Part shown: one piece after another, positions 43,802 to 52,662 of the stretch
How the letters are laid out: each line of letters begins with the position of its first letter
How positions within the stretch are numbered: the first letter of the stretch is position 1
Source of the DNA: Marinobacter manganoxydans MnI7-9
GTDB lineage: Bacteria; Pseudomonadota; Gammaproteobacteria; Pseudomonadales; Oleiphilaceae
Direction: 5' to 3'
Assembly (NCBI RefSeq): GCF_000235625.1
Contig: NZ_AGTR01000037.1
Span: 1 to 64,000 of the forward strand
DNA: 64,000 nt
The notes under the pieces: model-generated
Databases searched by the model: none
What the model saw: only the letters and a program-made list of their open reading frames with translations
What the model was told of the DNA's origin: nothing
Made by a program: the position numbers and the translations under genes

Positions 43802-44815
43802 ATGAAGGCATTTTTCCATCCCGCACAGGATGAGCATGTTCCACAGACCTACTTTACCCGGGGACAGATGCGCCAGCCCCAGGAAATTCCTGCCCGCACT
43901 GGTGAAATGCTGGGCGGACTCAGGGAACTGGGCATCTCTGTGCTGCAGCCAGCAGACCAGGGCGCGGGGCCGATTTCAAAAGTCCACGATCTGGGCTACC
44001 TGCGCTTTCTTGAATCTGCGCATCGGCGCTGGAAGCAGATGGATGACTGGGGCGATGAGGTTATTTCGAATATTTTCGTCCGTTCCCCGAATCACCTGAC
44101 TGGCATTCTCGCAGAGGCGGCCCGCTATCAGGCTGATGGCAGCTGTCCGATTGGCGAACACACTTGGCATGCCGCGTACTGGTCTGCCCAGAGCGCGTTG
44201 GGTGCGGCTGATGCACTGATCGCCGGCGACAGAACGTCGTACGCCGTGTGCCGTCCGCCTGGGCACCATGCCCGCCGGGATGCCGCCGGTGGTTTCTGTT
44301 ACCTCAACAACGCCGCAATTGCTGCCGAGCATATGAAGGCCCGGTTCCCGAAAATCGTTATCCTGGATACCGACATGCACCACGGCCAGGGTATCCAGGA
44401 GATTTTCTACGATCGCAGCGATGTGCTGTACATCTCCATCCACGGCGATACCACCAACTTCTACCCGGTAGTCAGCGGCTTCGAGAACGAACGTGGTGAA
44501 GGGGAAGGTTTTGGCTACAACATCAACATGCCGATGCCCCATGGTTCCTCGGAAGATGACTTCTTCGCGAAACTGGACGACGCCCTTGCAGCGATCAAGC
44601 TGTTCCAGCCGGACGCCATAATCCTCGCCCTCGGGTTCGACATCTACAAGAACGATCCCCAGGCCAAGGTATCGGTATCATCGGAAGGTTTCTGCAGGCT
44701 CAGCACCCATGTGCGCCAGCTGGGACTGCCTACTCTGGTGGTGCAGGAAGGCGGATATGACCTGGACGCCCTGAGCGAGAACGTCCAGCAGTTCTTCAAA
44801 GGCCTGGCCGGCTGA
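43802..44815 (+). CDS. Histone-deacetylase-family amidohydrolase (acetylpolyamine-type)
   Basis: Zn-dependent deacetylase fold, 337 aa. The His pair is in RPPGHHARRDAAGGFCYLNN. Zn ligands are Asp and His in ILDTDMHHGQG and Asp in LALGFDIYKNDP, and the transition-state Tyr is in QEGGYD. The N-terminal MKAFFHPAQDEHVPQ resembles bacterial acetylpolyamine amidohydrolases, so deacetylation of acetylated polyamines or other small amides is more likely than of proteins. Divergent from gabD and convergent with thiI, 4 nt apart. Confidence 0.88.
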   Translation: MKAFFHPAQDEHVPQTYFTRGQMRQPQEIPARTGEMLGGLRELGISVLQPADQGAGPISKVHDLGYLRFLESAHRRWKQMDDWGDEVISNIFVRSPNHLTGILAEAARYQADGSCPIGEHTWHAAYWSAQSALGAADALIAGDRTSYAVCRPPGHHARRDAAGGFCYLNNAAIAAEHMKARFPKIVILDTDMHHGQGIQEIFYDRSDVLYISIHGDTTNFYPVVSGFENERGEGEGFGYNINMPMPHGSSEDDFFAKLDDALAAIKLFQPDAIILALGFDIYKNDPQAKVSVSSEGFCRLSTHVRQLGLPTLVVQEGGYDLDALSENVQQFFKGLAG

Positions 44816-44819
44816 TATT

Positions 44820-46274
44820 TCAGGCCGCGGGCGCGTAAACCTTTACGTTTTCGTGCCCCTCGGCCCTGAGGTGCCCCGCATGCATGCGGCTCATGGTGCC
44901 GCGATCGCAATACAGGAGGTACTGCCGGTTGGCCGGCAACTCCGGCAGCTGTTGATTCAGCTCGTAGAACGGAATCTGCAGAATTTCGTTGTTAGTCAGT
45001 TTCAGCGGTGACTGCTCCCCCTCGGAAGGGTGGCGGACATCAATAATCACGTCATCCACGGAGGGCGTCTGCACCATTTCCACTTCCTCAGGGGTCACGG
45101 TCGTTTCCAGCAACCGATTGACCGGCGTTTCTTCCCGGGCCTCGATTGCGCTTGCAAGCACGGAAGCATCCATCCGGGATTCATCTTCCTCTACCCGGTG
45201 TAACTTGGCACGAGTGGCCGGCTTCTGGGAAATCACACCACAGTATTCCGGCATGTTGCGGGCGTAGACTTCGGTACCAATCTCCCTGGCGATGCGGATA
45301 ATGGATTCCTTGTCCATGGACACCAATGGGCGCAGGACCACCTCGTCACTGGCCCGATCCACCACATTGAGGTTGCTCAGGGTCTGGCTGGACACCTGGG
45401 CCACGGCATCTCCTGTCACCACCCCCGAGGCGTTGTTCTTGCGGGCAATCTCTGCTGCCGCCATCAGCATCTGACGCTTGAGCACCACGCCCCAGTGACG
45501 GTGACTCACCGAACGCATGATTTCAGCGACAACACCCTCGAAGGGCACCGAGATAAACTTGGCACTGTGGGAGGCACCGTAGCGATCCCACAGGTAGTGC
45601 ACCACCTGGCGCACACCAACCTCGTGAGCCGTGCCTCCGAGGTTGAAAAACAGGAAGTGATTGCGCAAACCCCTTCGCATCATCAAGTAAGCCGCCACCG
45701 AAGAATCATAGCCCCCGGAAATCAGGGTCAGCACATTTTCGACACTGCCCAGCGGATAGCCGCCCAACCCCCGGTGCTTGCGATGGGCAATATGGAACTG
45801 GTCGTCCTGGACTTCAATCCGCACCTCAACCTGTGGGGATTTCAGATCAACCCCACTGGCACCCGATGCCTGCATAAGCGCGGCACCCACGGTGCGCTCC
45901 AGATCAATAGAGCGGAAACTGTGTTCACCGTGACGTCGGGCCCTGACGGCAAAGGTTTTGCCAGCCAACCTGTCCGCAAAGGCCTCAACAGCCTTCTCGG
46001 CAACGTCTTCCAGACTGACAAATGGAAACGCTCCGATTTCCTGGATCGTGGAAATGCCCGGTATGCGCAAAAGCAGCTCAAGGGCCGGCCCGGACAACCC
46101 ACGACCGTCTGGCACCTCCACGTCTACCCTGTCCCAGCTGCCTTCAACCCGAATCTCCGGATCAAGCCGCGCCAGCAGCTTTCGGATGTTCTGGCGCAGA
46201 TGACGCATCTGCTGGCGACGGACGGGTTTACTCTTGATAGCAACTTCCGGAGCGGGACGAATAAGCAGTTTCAT
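44820..46274 (-). CDS. thiI: tRNA 4-thiouridine synthase ThiI
   Basis: Sulfur carrier and ATP-dependent enzyme (484 aa) making s4U8 in tRNA and, in this long form, the thiazole of thiamine. It has the N-terminal ferredoxin-like and THUMP domains, the PP-loop SGGYDSSVAAYLMMRRG, and the Cys in MPEYCGVISQKP. A C-terminal rhodanese domain (about residues 390-484) carries the persulfide Cys in LLYCDRGTMS. The ATG at 46274 (MKLLIRPAPEVAIKSKPVRR) gives a normal length; a 35-residue upstream extension is rejected. Confidence 0.95.
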   Translation of the reverse strand: MKLLIRPAPEVAIKSKPVRRQQMRHLRQNIRKLLARLDPEIRVEGSWDRVDVEVPDGRGLSGPALELLLRIPGISTIQEIGAFPFVSLEDVAEKAVEAFADRLAGKTFAVRARRHGEHSFRSIDLERTVGAALMQASGASGVDLKSPQVEVRIEVQDDQFHIAHRKHRGLGGYPLGSVENVLTLISGGYDSSVAAYLMMRRGLRNHFLFFNLGGTAHEVGVRQVVHYLWDRYGASHSAKFISVPFEGVVAEIMRSVSHRHWGVVLKRQMLMAAAEIARKNNASGVVTGDAVAQVSSQTLSNLNVVDRASDEVVLRPLVSMDKESIIRIAREIGTEVYARNMPEYCGVISQKPATRAKLHRVEEDESRMDASVLASAIEAREETPVNRLLETTVTPEEVEMVQTPSVDDVIIDVRHPSEGEQSPLKLTNNEILQIPFYELNQQLPELPANRQYLLYCDRGTMSRMHAGHLRAEGHENVKVYAPAA

Positions 46275-46384
46275 AAATCGGAATTTTGTCGGGTGGCGTA
46301 TTGTACTGAAAGGCCTTAGTCTACCCTTTTGACTGCGTGCCTCAAAATCGGGCATTTCCGCAACATCCAGGAGTTTCACCGTTA

Positions 46385-47767
46385 ATGCAGGAAACCACCA
46401 TCAATGCCCTCGTCTCACCAGAGGGCAGCCTTGAAATTCTCTCCAATCATGAGGTCAACCGCCTCAAGGACCGCAGCGAAGGCGGCCTTTACCGGCTGTT
46501 CCGCCAATGCGCGCTGGCGGTTCTCAATACGGGCATCGAGACTGACGACTGCAAGGCATTGATGGAATCCCATGCCGACTTTGATGTCCGCCTGGTACCG
46601 CAGCCCCGGGGCCTCAAACTGGAACTGATCAATGCGCCCGGCCATGCCTTTGTTGATGGCGAAATGCTGAGGGCGATCCGCGAGCACCTGTTCTCGGTTT
46701 TACGAGACATTATCTACTCGCATTCGATCCCTCAGACAGCCGCCGGTTTTCGCCGGGATGATCCAGAAGACCTGACCAATTACGTATTCCACATTCTCCG
46801 CAACGCCCGGGTGCTGCAGGCGGGAAGACAACCAGACCTCGTGGTCTGCTGGGGTGGCCACTCCATCGGGCATGAAGAATACCAGTACAGCAAGGATGTC
46901 GGTCATCAGTTGGGGCTCAGGGCCCTGAGCATCTGCACCGGATGTGGCCCGGGTGCCATGAAAGGCCCCATGAAAGGCGCCACCATTGGCCACGCCAAGC
47001 AGCGGGTCAAGAACGGCCGCTACATCGGGATTACAGAACCCGGCATCATTGGCGCAGAAGCCCCAAACCCGATCGTCAATGAACTGGTCATCATGCCGGA
47101 CATTGAAAAGCGCCTGGAAGCCTTCGTCCGCTGCGGTCACGGCGTGATTGTATTCCCGGGCGGTGTAGGCACCGCCGAGGAAATTCTCTACCTGCTCGGA
47201 ATCCTGCTGCATCCGGACAATGCGGATCTGCCCTTCCCGGTGGTATTTACTGGCCGGCAAGAAAACGCAGAATACTTCGAGATGATCGACAAGTTCATCC
47301 GGAATGCCCTCGGGGATGAGGCTGCGAGCAAGTACGAGATCATCATCGACGATCCGGTGCGAGTGGCCCAGACCATGAAAAAAGGAATGAAGGAGGTCGA
47401 GACGTTCCGGCGTGCCATGCAGGATGCCTATTATTTCAACTGGATGCTGAAGATCGACCCGGTGTTTCAGCTACCGTTCGAACCCAATCACGACAACATG
47501 CGTGCGCTGGAACTTCATCGGGACCAGCCTGTGCACCTGATCGCTGCAAATTTGCGCAAGGCGTTCAGTGGCATCGTTGCCGGTAACGTCAAGGAAGGCG
47601 GTATTCGGCAGGTTCAGGAGAAAGGGCCGTTCGAGATCGCCGGAGATCCGAGCCTGATCAAACCACTGGAGGCAATGCTGGAGCAGTTTGTGGCCCAGAA
47701 CCGGATGAAGCTTCCGGGATCATCTGCCTACAAACCGAGCTATCGCATCGTCAGCGGAGCGGCCTGA
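46385..47767 (+). CDS. ppnN: Nucleotide 5'-monophosphate nucleosidase PpnN
   Basis: LOG-family enzyme (460 aa; E. coli PpnN, formerly YgdH, is 454) that cleaves purine and pyrimidine NMPs to base and ribose-5-phosphate and responds to (p)ppGpp. The central PGGxGT motif is VIVFPGGVGTAEEILYLLG (about residue 260). The flanking DUF4478/DUF3412-type regions are complete (CTGCGPGAMKGPMKGA, WMLKIDPVFQLPFEPNH). The ATG at 46385 has GGAG about 10 nt upstream. Divergent from thiI. Confidence 0.93.
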   Translation: MQETTINALVSPEGSLEILSNHEVNRLKDRSEGGLYRLFRQCALAVLNTGIETDDCKALMESHADFDVRLVPQPRGLKLELINAPGHAFVDGEMLRAIREHLFSVLRDIIYSHSIPQTAAGFRRDDPEDLTNYVFHILRNARVLQAGRQPDLVVCWGGHSIGHEEYQYSKDVGHQLGLRALSICTGCGPGAMKGPMKGATIGHAKQRVKNGRYIGITEPGIIGAEAPNPIVNELVIMPDIEKRLEAFVRCGHGVIVFPGGVGTAEEILYLLGILLHPDNADLPFPVVFTGRQENAEYFEMIDKFIRNALGDEAASKYEIIIDDPVRVAQTMKKGMKEVETFRRAMQDAYYFNWMLKIDPVFQLPFEPNHDNMRALELHRDQPVHLIAANLRKAFSGIVAGNVKEGGIRQVQEKGPFEIAGDPSLIKPLEAMLEQFVAQNRMKLPGSSAYKPSYRIVSGAA

Positions 47768-47792
47768 GCCGCTTCGCTGACACAGCGGGATC

Positions 47793-48128
47793 TTACTTGC
47801 CGCCGTCCGCGGGCAGACTGGCATAGTAGGCCGCCAGATTGGCGATATCGGTGTCACTCAGGCCAGTGGCCTGGCCCTGCATGATGGCCGCCTGGCCGCC
47901 GGACCGCTGCTTGTTCTTGTAGGCTTTCAGGGCAGAGACCAGATACTGCTCGTTCTGGCCCGCCAGATTCGGATAGGTCGGAATCTGGGCGATACCATTC
48001 TGGCCATGGCAAGCAGCACAAACAGCCGCCTTGGCTTTGCCAGCTTCAGGGTCGCCAGCAGAAACTACAGCAGGCACAGCAGCGCCAAGCGCAAAAATTC
48101 CCGCAACAGCGTAGTGTTTCAGATTCAT
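47793..48128 (-). CDS. Periplasmic single-haem cytochrome c
   Basis: 111 aa with a signal peptide ([21 protein letters not shown]), haem motif CAACH and a distal Met in the [17 protein letters not shown] region or in [12 protein letters not shown]. It is similar in size and layout to cytochrome c553/c5-type electron carriers. It serves periplasmic electron transfer; the partner is unknown. Convergent with ppnN. Confidence 0.88.
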   Translation of the reverse strand: MNLKHYAVAGIFALGAAVPAVVSAGDPEAGKAKAAVCAACHGQNGIAQIPTYPNLAGQNEQYLVSALKAYKNKQRSGGQAAIMQGQATGLSDTDIANLAAYYASLPADGGK

Positions 48129-48347
48129 TGTTATTACCCTCTCATCGTCATTTTCCAGATTTTAAGGCCGGTTCGGAGGCCGGGCACTAAACTGACTTGC
48201 ACTTATAGCACAGAGCGGGGCAACCTCAAATGCGATAGGTCAAGGACATCTTTTCGACGTTTGTCCTCTTTCCTGTTCTGGCTATTAGGGTGAAAGTACG
48301 TTCGATTCCGTATCCAAGATTGATTTAATTCTCCGGAGAAAACGCCA

Positions 48348-49451
48348 ATGTCTGTAGAGGCCGAGGAACTTGCATGCCGCGAAGGGCACATGGGTGTTCT
48401 GACACTGAACTCCCCGGGCACTCTCAACGCGCTTTCCGAACACATGATCGAGCAGATCCAGGACATCCTGGACCGCTGGGCCAATGATGACCGAATCTGC
48501 ATCGTGGTCATTCAGGGCGCCGGTGAGAGAGCCTTTTGCGCCGGCGGTGATATCCGCGAACTCTATGATGCAATTCTCGATGGGCAAGAGCCGGAGAAAC
48601 CGGTACGGTTTTTCAGCCGGGAATACCGGATGGATTACAACATCCATCGCTTCCCAAAGCCGGTGCTGGGTATAGCCCACGGCGTGGTGATGGGCGGCGG
48701 TCTTGGTGTGTTCTCAGGCTGCCGGTATCGGCTGGTTACACCCGATGTCACGCTGGCAATGCCCGAGATCACGATCGGGCTGTTTCCGGATGTGGGTGCC
48801 AGCTGGTTTCTGAAACGGCTGCCAGGAAGGCTGGGGCTGTTCATGGGGCTGACCGGCGCCCGTTTGAACGTCAGCGATACGCTGCGGGTTGGTCTCGCCG
48901 ACATGGCCATCCTGCCGGAGGACCGGGATCGCCTGCTTGACCGACTGGCCTCGGAACGCTGGACCGGCCAAACCGCCGCCGATGACAATCGACTGTTCAG
49001 GTTACTCAACCAGATCCAGACACCGGATTACCGGACACTGCCACCCAGTCACCTCGCCCGGCACGAACAGCGGATTGCCAGGCTGAGCGCCGGCGATGAA
49101 CTTCCGGACATCGTTGATCAACTGCTTGCAGCGGAGGTTGACTGCGACTGGTGGCATGCGTGTATGAACACGCTCAGAAACGGATGCCCGGTCTCTGCAT
49201 GGCTGGTCTGGACCCAGTTACAGAAAGCGCAGCAAATGTCCCTGAAGGACGCCTTCCGCATGGAACTGGCGATGGTTTCCGAATGCATCCGCCGGCCTGA
49301 TCTGGCAGAGGGAATCCGGGCTCTGGCTATCGACAAGGACCGTCAGCCAAAATGGAGTTACCCGAGCGTGGCCGATGTGCCGGAAGACGTGGTTGCGGCT
49401 CATTTCACCCCGGAGTGGGATGACGAGACGGATCCGATGGGCCTGGAGTAA
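48348..49451 (+). CDS. 3-hydroxyisobutyryl-CoA hydrolase-like enoyl-CoA hydratase family protein
   Basis: Crotonase-fold protein, 367 aa. The oxyanion-hole region is AFCAGGDIRELYDA and GVVMGGGLGVFSGCRYR, followed by MPEITIGLFPDVGASWFLKRLPG. The length, the FFSREYRMDYNIHRFPKPVLG block and the long C-terminal half match HIBCH-type hydrolases of valine breakdown. A 3-hydroxyacyl-CoA hydrolase acting on another substrate is possible. GGAGAA precedes the ATG. Convergent with the ankyrin lipoprotein. Confidence 0.82.
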   Translation: MSVEAEELACREGHMGVLTLNSPGTLNALSEHMIEQIQDILDRWANDDRICIVVIQGAGERAFCAGGDIRELYDAILDGQEPEKPVRFFSREYRMDYNIHRFPKPVLGIAHGVVMGGGLGVFSGCRYRLVTPDVTLAMPEITIGLFPDVGASWFLKRLPGRLGLFMGLTGARLNVSDTLRVGLADMAILPEDRDRLLDRLASERWTGQTAADDNRLFRLLNQIQTPDYRTLPPSHLARHEQRIARLSAGDELPDIVDQLLAAEVDCDWWHACMNTLRNGCPVSAWLVWTQLQKAQQMSLKDAFRMELAMVSECIRRPDLAEGIRALAIDKDRQPKWSYPSVADVPEDVVAAHFTPEWDDETDPMGLE

Positions 49452-49462
49452 GCCGGTCGGCG

Positions 49463-49960
49463 CTAGAACTCGGCGCCCGCCTGCACCAGCAACATTTCCA
49501 GATCCCGATTGTTGGTGGCGCGGGCAACGTCAAGTGCCGTTTGGCCATCGCTCGCCTCGTAATTGACGTCGGCTCCGGCCGCCACCAGCCTCTCCGCCGT
49601 CAGCAAATCCCCGTTGGCCACGATTTTCATCAGCAGGGATTCGCCCCCCTGACTCACGTTGACGTTGGCACCGGCTGCCACCAATACCTTCACCACCGAC
49701 AGATGGCCGTTTTCCGCCGCCCGCATCACGGGGGTATACCCGTACTGGTCACTGGTGTTCACATCGGCGCCGGCCGACAACAACAGCTGCACGCGCCGCT
49801 TTTCACCATTCCCGGCGGCTGAAACCAGCAGTGCATCCGCCTCGGCCAGGGCCTCGGGGCTCAGAGCAACCGGTTGGTTCGGGGAGGCGCAGGCGGACAG
49901 GAAAACAACAAGCGGAAGTAATATCAGCAAAAAACGGAAGGCGCCGGTTCCCTTGGCCAT
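49463..49960 (-). CDS. Ankyrin-repeat lipoprotein
   Basis: 165 aa. The lipoprotein signal is FRFLLILLPLVVFLSACASP with a lipobox LSAC, so the mature protein is membrane-anchored. About four ankyrin repeats follow from residue 50 (KRRVQLLLSAGADVNTSDQYG, then two further GA-N/D-VN turns and DGQTALDVARATNNRDLEML). It is probably a protein-binding module in the periplasm; the partner is unknown. The ATG at 49960 is chosen because it opens the signal; an upstream frame adds 33 residues. Confidence 0.82.
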   Translation of the reverse strand: MAKGTGAFRFLLILLPLVVFLSACASPNQPVALSPEALAEADALLVSAAGNGEKRRVQLLLSAGADVNTSDQYGYTPVMRAAENGHLSVVKVLVAAGANVNVSQGGESLLMKIVANGDLLTAERLVAAGADVNYEASDGQTALDVARATNNRDLEMLLVQAGAEF

Positions 49961-50042
49961 AACAAACAGTCTCTGTGGATCTCGTTGAAAGGATACGAGA
50001 GCCCATTCTGGGCAGACACCGGCGGAAATTAAATCGAGCGAG

Positions 50043-52199
50043 TCACAAACCCGGGCCATCCTTCAAAAGATCACGCACCACCTGTCGCAGACGATCTTCG
50101 CCTTCTCTCTGGCCCAGGCAAAGCCTGTCCGCCTGCAGCGCGGACCAGGGCCGCCCCTGAAGAACACCCTGGCACCAGACCGCAAGCGCCTCATGGCTTT
50201 TCAGCCACGCCATGATCCCCGGCACCTGACTCAGCTTCCGCAATACCGGGACAGTAACCTGAAAGCCACGATGCCCATTGGCGAAATTGCGGAGATCCCG
50301 CAAATCATCCTTGTCCAGCGTCGGCCCGGTGGGCAGATCGGCGGTTATCCCGGCCAGCAATGTTGGCTCCAGCCCCTGCCAGTTGCCGGGCAAGAGAGTA
50401 AGCCAATGATCGGCCAGGCGGTTGCGGATGCGTTCTTCCAGGTCGCGACCAGCCTGCGAAAAGCCGGCCACCATCTGCAGTGGGTATTCGCCACTGGATG
50501 CTTCCTGCTGCAAGCCAACCCTGACAACATGCAGACCGCAGGTCTGCCAAAACGCGAGCAGGTCAGCGCTGCCACCGAAGCTGGTTCCGAGGTAATCAAC
50601 ATCCTGCTCGGCGGCATACGCCCTGGCAGCCTGCACCATGCATTGGCCAATGCCCGCGCGTCTGACCTCGTCTGATACTGCAATGCGGACAACCCTCAGA
50701 CCCCGCAGGACCGCGGCCTCGGGATAGCCGCTGTGGCTGGCCAACGATTGCGGCAGCAGATGGCCCCGTATTCGCCGGGTACCCAGACTGACCTGCTCTG
50801 CCAGCTCAGCCGGAAGGCCACCTTCGAGCGCGCACCAGAGCACACCAACCGTCTGATCGCCAATTCGCGCGCGCCAGCTACGGGCGGCCGGGTCATCCAG
50901 CCACTGCCTCAGATCAGCGGGGCTGGTCCGGTAATGGGCATCCACCAGCAACCCAAAGGCGCGGGACAGGGCTCCGTCACTTGCCGCTGCCGGCTCCCAG
51001 GGTTCGATGACCAGCTCCCCGGCGCTGTATTCAGTTTTCCCGGGCAAGCGACCACCGTCGGCAGCCAGCAGAAAGAGTCGGGTGATCAGGGCTTCCAGCG
51101 GATCGTTCAGGGCCCAGCGTACCGGCTCGCTCAACGTTACCGACTGCCACTGGGGCGTTGATTGATCAAGGACCTGCCGAAAACGAATGGCAAAGCCCCG
51201 GCCGGCCCCTTCGTAACCATGGACCGTGGTGGCGAACGCCACTCTCGGCCAGCCGAGCAGAGCCGATTTCAGCAGCGGCGCCGGAATCGCTGCTGCCTCA
51301 TCCACCAGGACCACTTCGGCTTCCGGCCGCAAAGCCAGCAAGTCACGCACCGGCATAAACCTCAGGCGGCCACCGGTTCGGGAGGCGAGTATCCCCGGGC
51401 TGGCTTCGGCCAATTCGTCCCCGAGAGACTCACGGGCGTGGCGAAAGAGGGTCTCCACATTCTGCTCCGAGGGCGCGGTAACCACGATGTCCTGCCTGCC
51501 TTGGCGCAACAATTCGGCTGCAGCCATGCCCATCGCCGCAGATTTGCCACGGCCCCGGTCCGCCGTCACTACCAGCGGCCGGCGCCGTCGGCCCAGGCCA
51601 AAACGGACGAGGCGCTGAACCAATTGTTCCTGATCCCGGGTGGCGGCGATTCGAAAGCGTTTCTCAGGCAGGGGTGGAACCGGCGGCCGTGATTCCGGAC
51701 GGTCGGGCGACACCCGGATGACCGCATCATCGTCGGCAAGCAGGTCGGCCATGCGGGCAGCAAACGGATGGTTCGGACCATGCTCCAGACCGGTTCTCGG
51801 GTAATCGGGATCCGCAAAGCGGGACCACTCTGCCAGCGGCGGCATCAGCCAGAACAGCAGGCCACCAGCGGTGAGCGCACCCGAGAGCGCGGCAAAGGCA
51901 TCCGGAGGATTGCCGTGCCAGCCATCCCAGACGATAAGCGAGACTTCACACCCGAGCCACTTTCGAGCCCCGGGAGGCGTGACCCGGGTCAGCCGGGTAT
52001 CGGGGCTATGATCCGCTGGTCCCGTCCATAGGCCGCTCTGTATTTCCAACCCGGGTAACAGACCGGAAAGCCACCTGAGGTTCTGTTCCCGATCACCCTC
52101 AAGCAGAACCAGTCGGCGTTCACCGTTGGCGGTGAGGCTGTCCTGCAGGGCACGCCATGCGGACGGATCCGCTTTGGCATCGGATCCGGAATGGCTCAT
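50043..52199 (-). CDS. tmcA: tRNA(Met) cytidine acetyltransferase TmcA
   Basis: ATP-dependent enzyme (718 aa) that acetylates C34 of elongator tRNA-Met (ac4C34). The DUF1726 N-terminal domain comes first, then an RNA-helicase-like domain with Walker A VTADRGRGKSAAMGMAAAEL and Walker B VVLVDEAAAIPAPLL. The GNAT acetyltransferase follows (LRVVRIAVSDEVRRAGIGQCMV), then the tRNA-binding tail. Its ATG overlaps the DUF2237 stop by one base (TGATG). Confidence 0.94.
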   Translation of the reverse strand: MSHSGSDAKADPSAWRALQDSLTANGERRLVLLEGDREQNLRWLSGLLPGLEIQSGLWTGPADHSPDTRLTRVTPPGARKWLGCEVSLIVWDGWHGNPPDAFAALSGALTAGGLLFWLMPPLAEWSRFADPDYPRTGLEHGPNHPFAARMADLLADDDAVIRVSPDRPESRPPVPPLPEKRFRIAATRDQEQLVQRLVRFGLGRRRRPLVVTADRGRGKSAAMGMAAAELLRQGRQDIVVTAPSEQNVETLFRHARESLGDELAEASPGILASRTGGRLRFMPVRDLLALRPEAEVVLVDEAAAIPAPLLKSALLGWPRVAFATTVHGYEGAGRGFAIRFRQVLDQSTPQWQSVTLSEPVRWALNDPLEALITRLFLLAADGGRLPGKTEYSAGELVIEPWEPAAASDGALSRAFGLLVDAHYRTSPADLRQWLDDPAARSWRARIGDQTVGVLWCALEGGLPAELAEQVSLGTRRIRGHLLPQSLASHSGYPEAAVLRGLRVVRIAVSDEVRRAGIGQCMVQAARAYAAEQDVDYLGTSFGGSADLLAFWQTCGLHVVRVGLQQEASSGEYPLQMVAGFSQAGRDLEERIRNRLADHWLTLLPGNWQGLEPTLLAGITADLPTGPTLDKDDLRDLRNFANGHRGFQVTVPVLRKLSQVPGIMAWLKSHEALAVWCQGVLQGRPWSALQADRLCLGQREGEDRLRQVVRDLLKDGPGL

Positions 52200-52576
52200 C
52201 AGCTAAGGTCGGCACCATGAGACTTGAGGTCGTCCAGGGCGCATTTTTCAAGGGCAGCCCGATGGGTAGCCCGCAGTCGGACCCTGGGGGCACAGCCGGC
52301 TTCAAAGGCTTCCTGCCACCGGCCGGCACACAGGCACCAGCTATCGCCCGCTTTCAGGCCTTCGAAGCCGAATTCAGGCCTGGGGGTGCTGAGGTCGTTG
52401 CCCTGGGCTTTGGAGAATTCGAGGAATTCGTCGGTTACCACGGCGCAGACGGCGTGCAGGCCAAAATCATCCGGGCCGACGTTGCAGCAGCCATCGCGGT
52501 AAAAGCCGGTGATCGGGTCTTTGCCGCAGGTTTCGAGTTTTTCGCCAAGTACGTTTACCGATTCGGACATTTCCAT
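52199..52576 (-). CDS. DUF2237 family protein
   Basis: 125 aa, starting MEMSESVNVLGEKLETCGKDP. The DUF2237 hallmarks are visible: GFYRDGCCNVGPDDFGLHAVCA, LEFSKAQGNDLSTPRPEFGF and GDSWCLCAGRW. The family has several conserved cysteines and no settled function. The ATG at 52576 has AAAGGG 8 nt upstream; MSESV at 52570 is an alternative. Overlap with tmcA suggests joint expression. Confidence 0.85.
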   Translation of the reverse strand: MEMSESVNVLGEKLETCGKDPITGFYRDGCCNVGPDDFGLHAVCAVVTDEFLEFSKAQGNDLSTPRPEFGFEGLKAGDSWCLCAGRWQEAFEAGCAPRVRLRATHRAALEKCALDDLKSHGADLS

Positions 52577-52662
52577 GTTTAAGACCCTTTCGCTCTCATG
52601 TTTTGATCGCAATTATGCGGGAGCGGTATCCGCTCTACCAGCAGGCCGTTACAATACCGGCC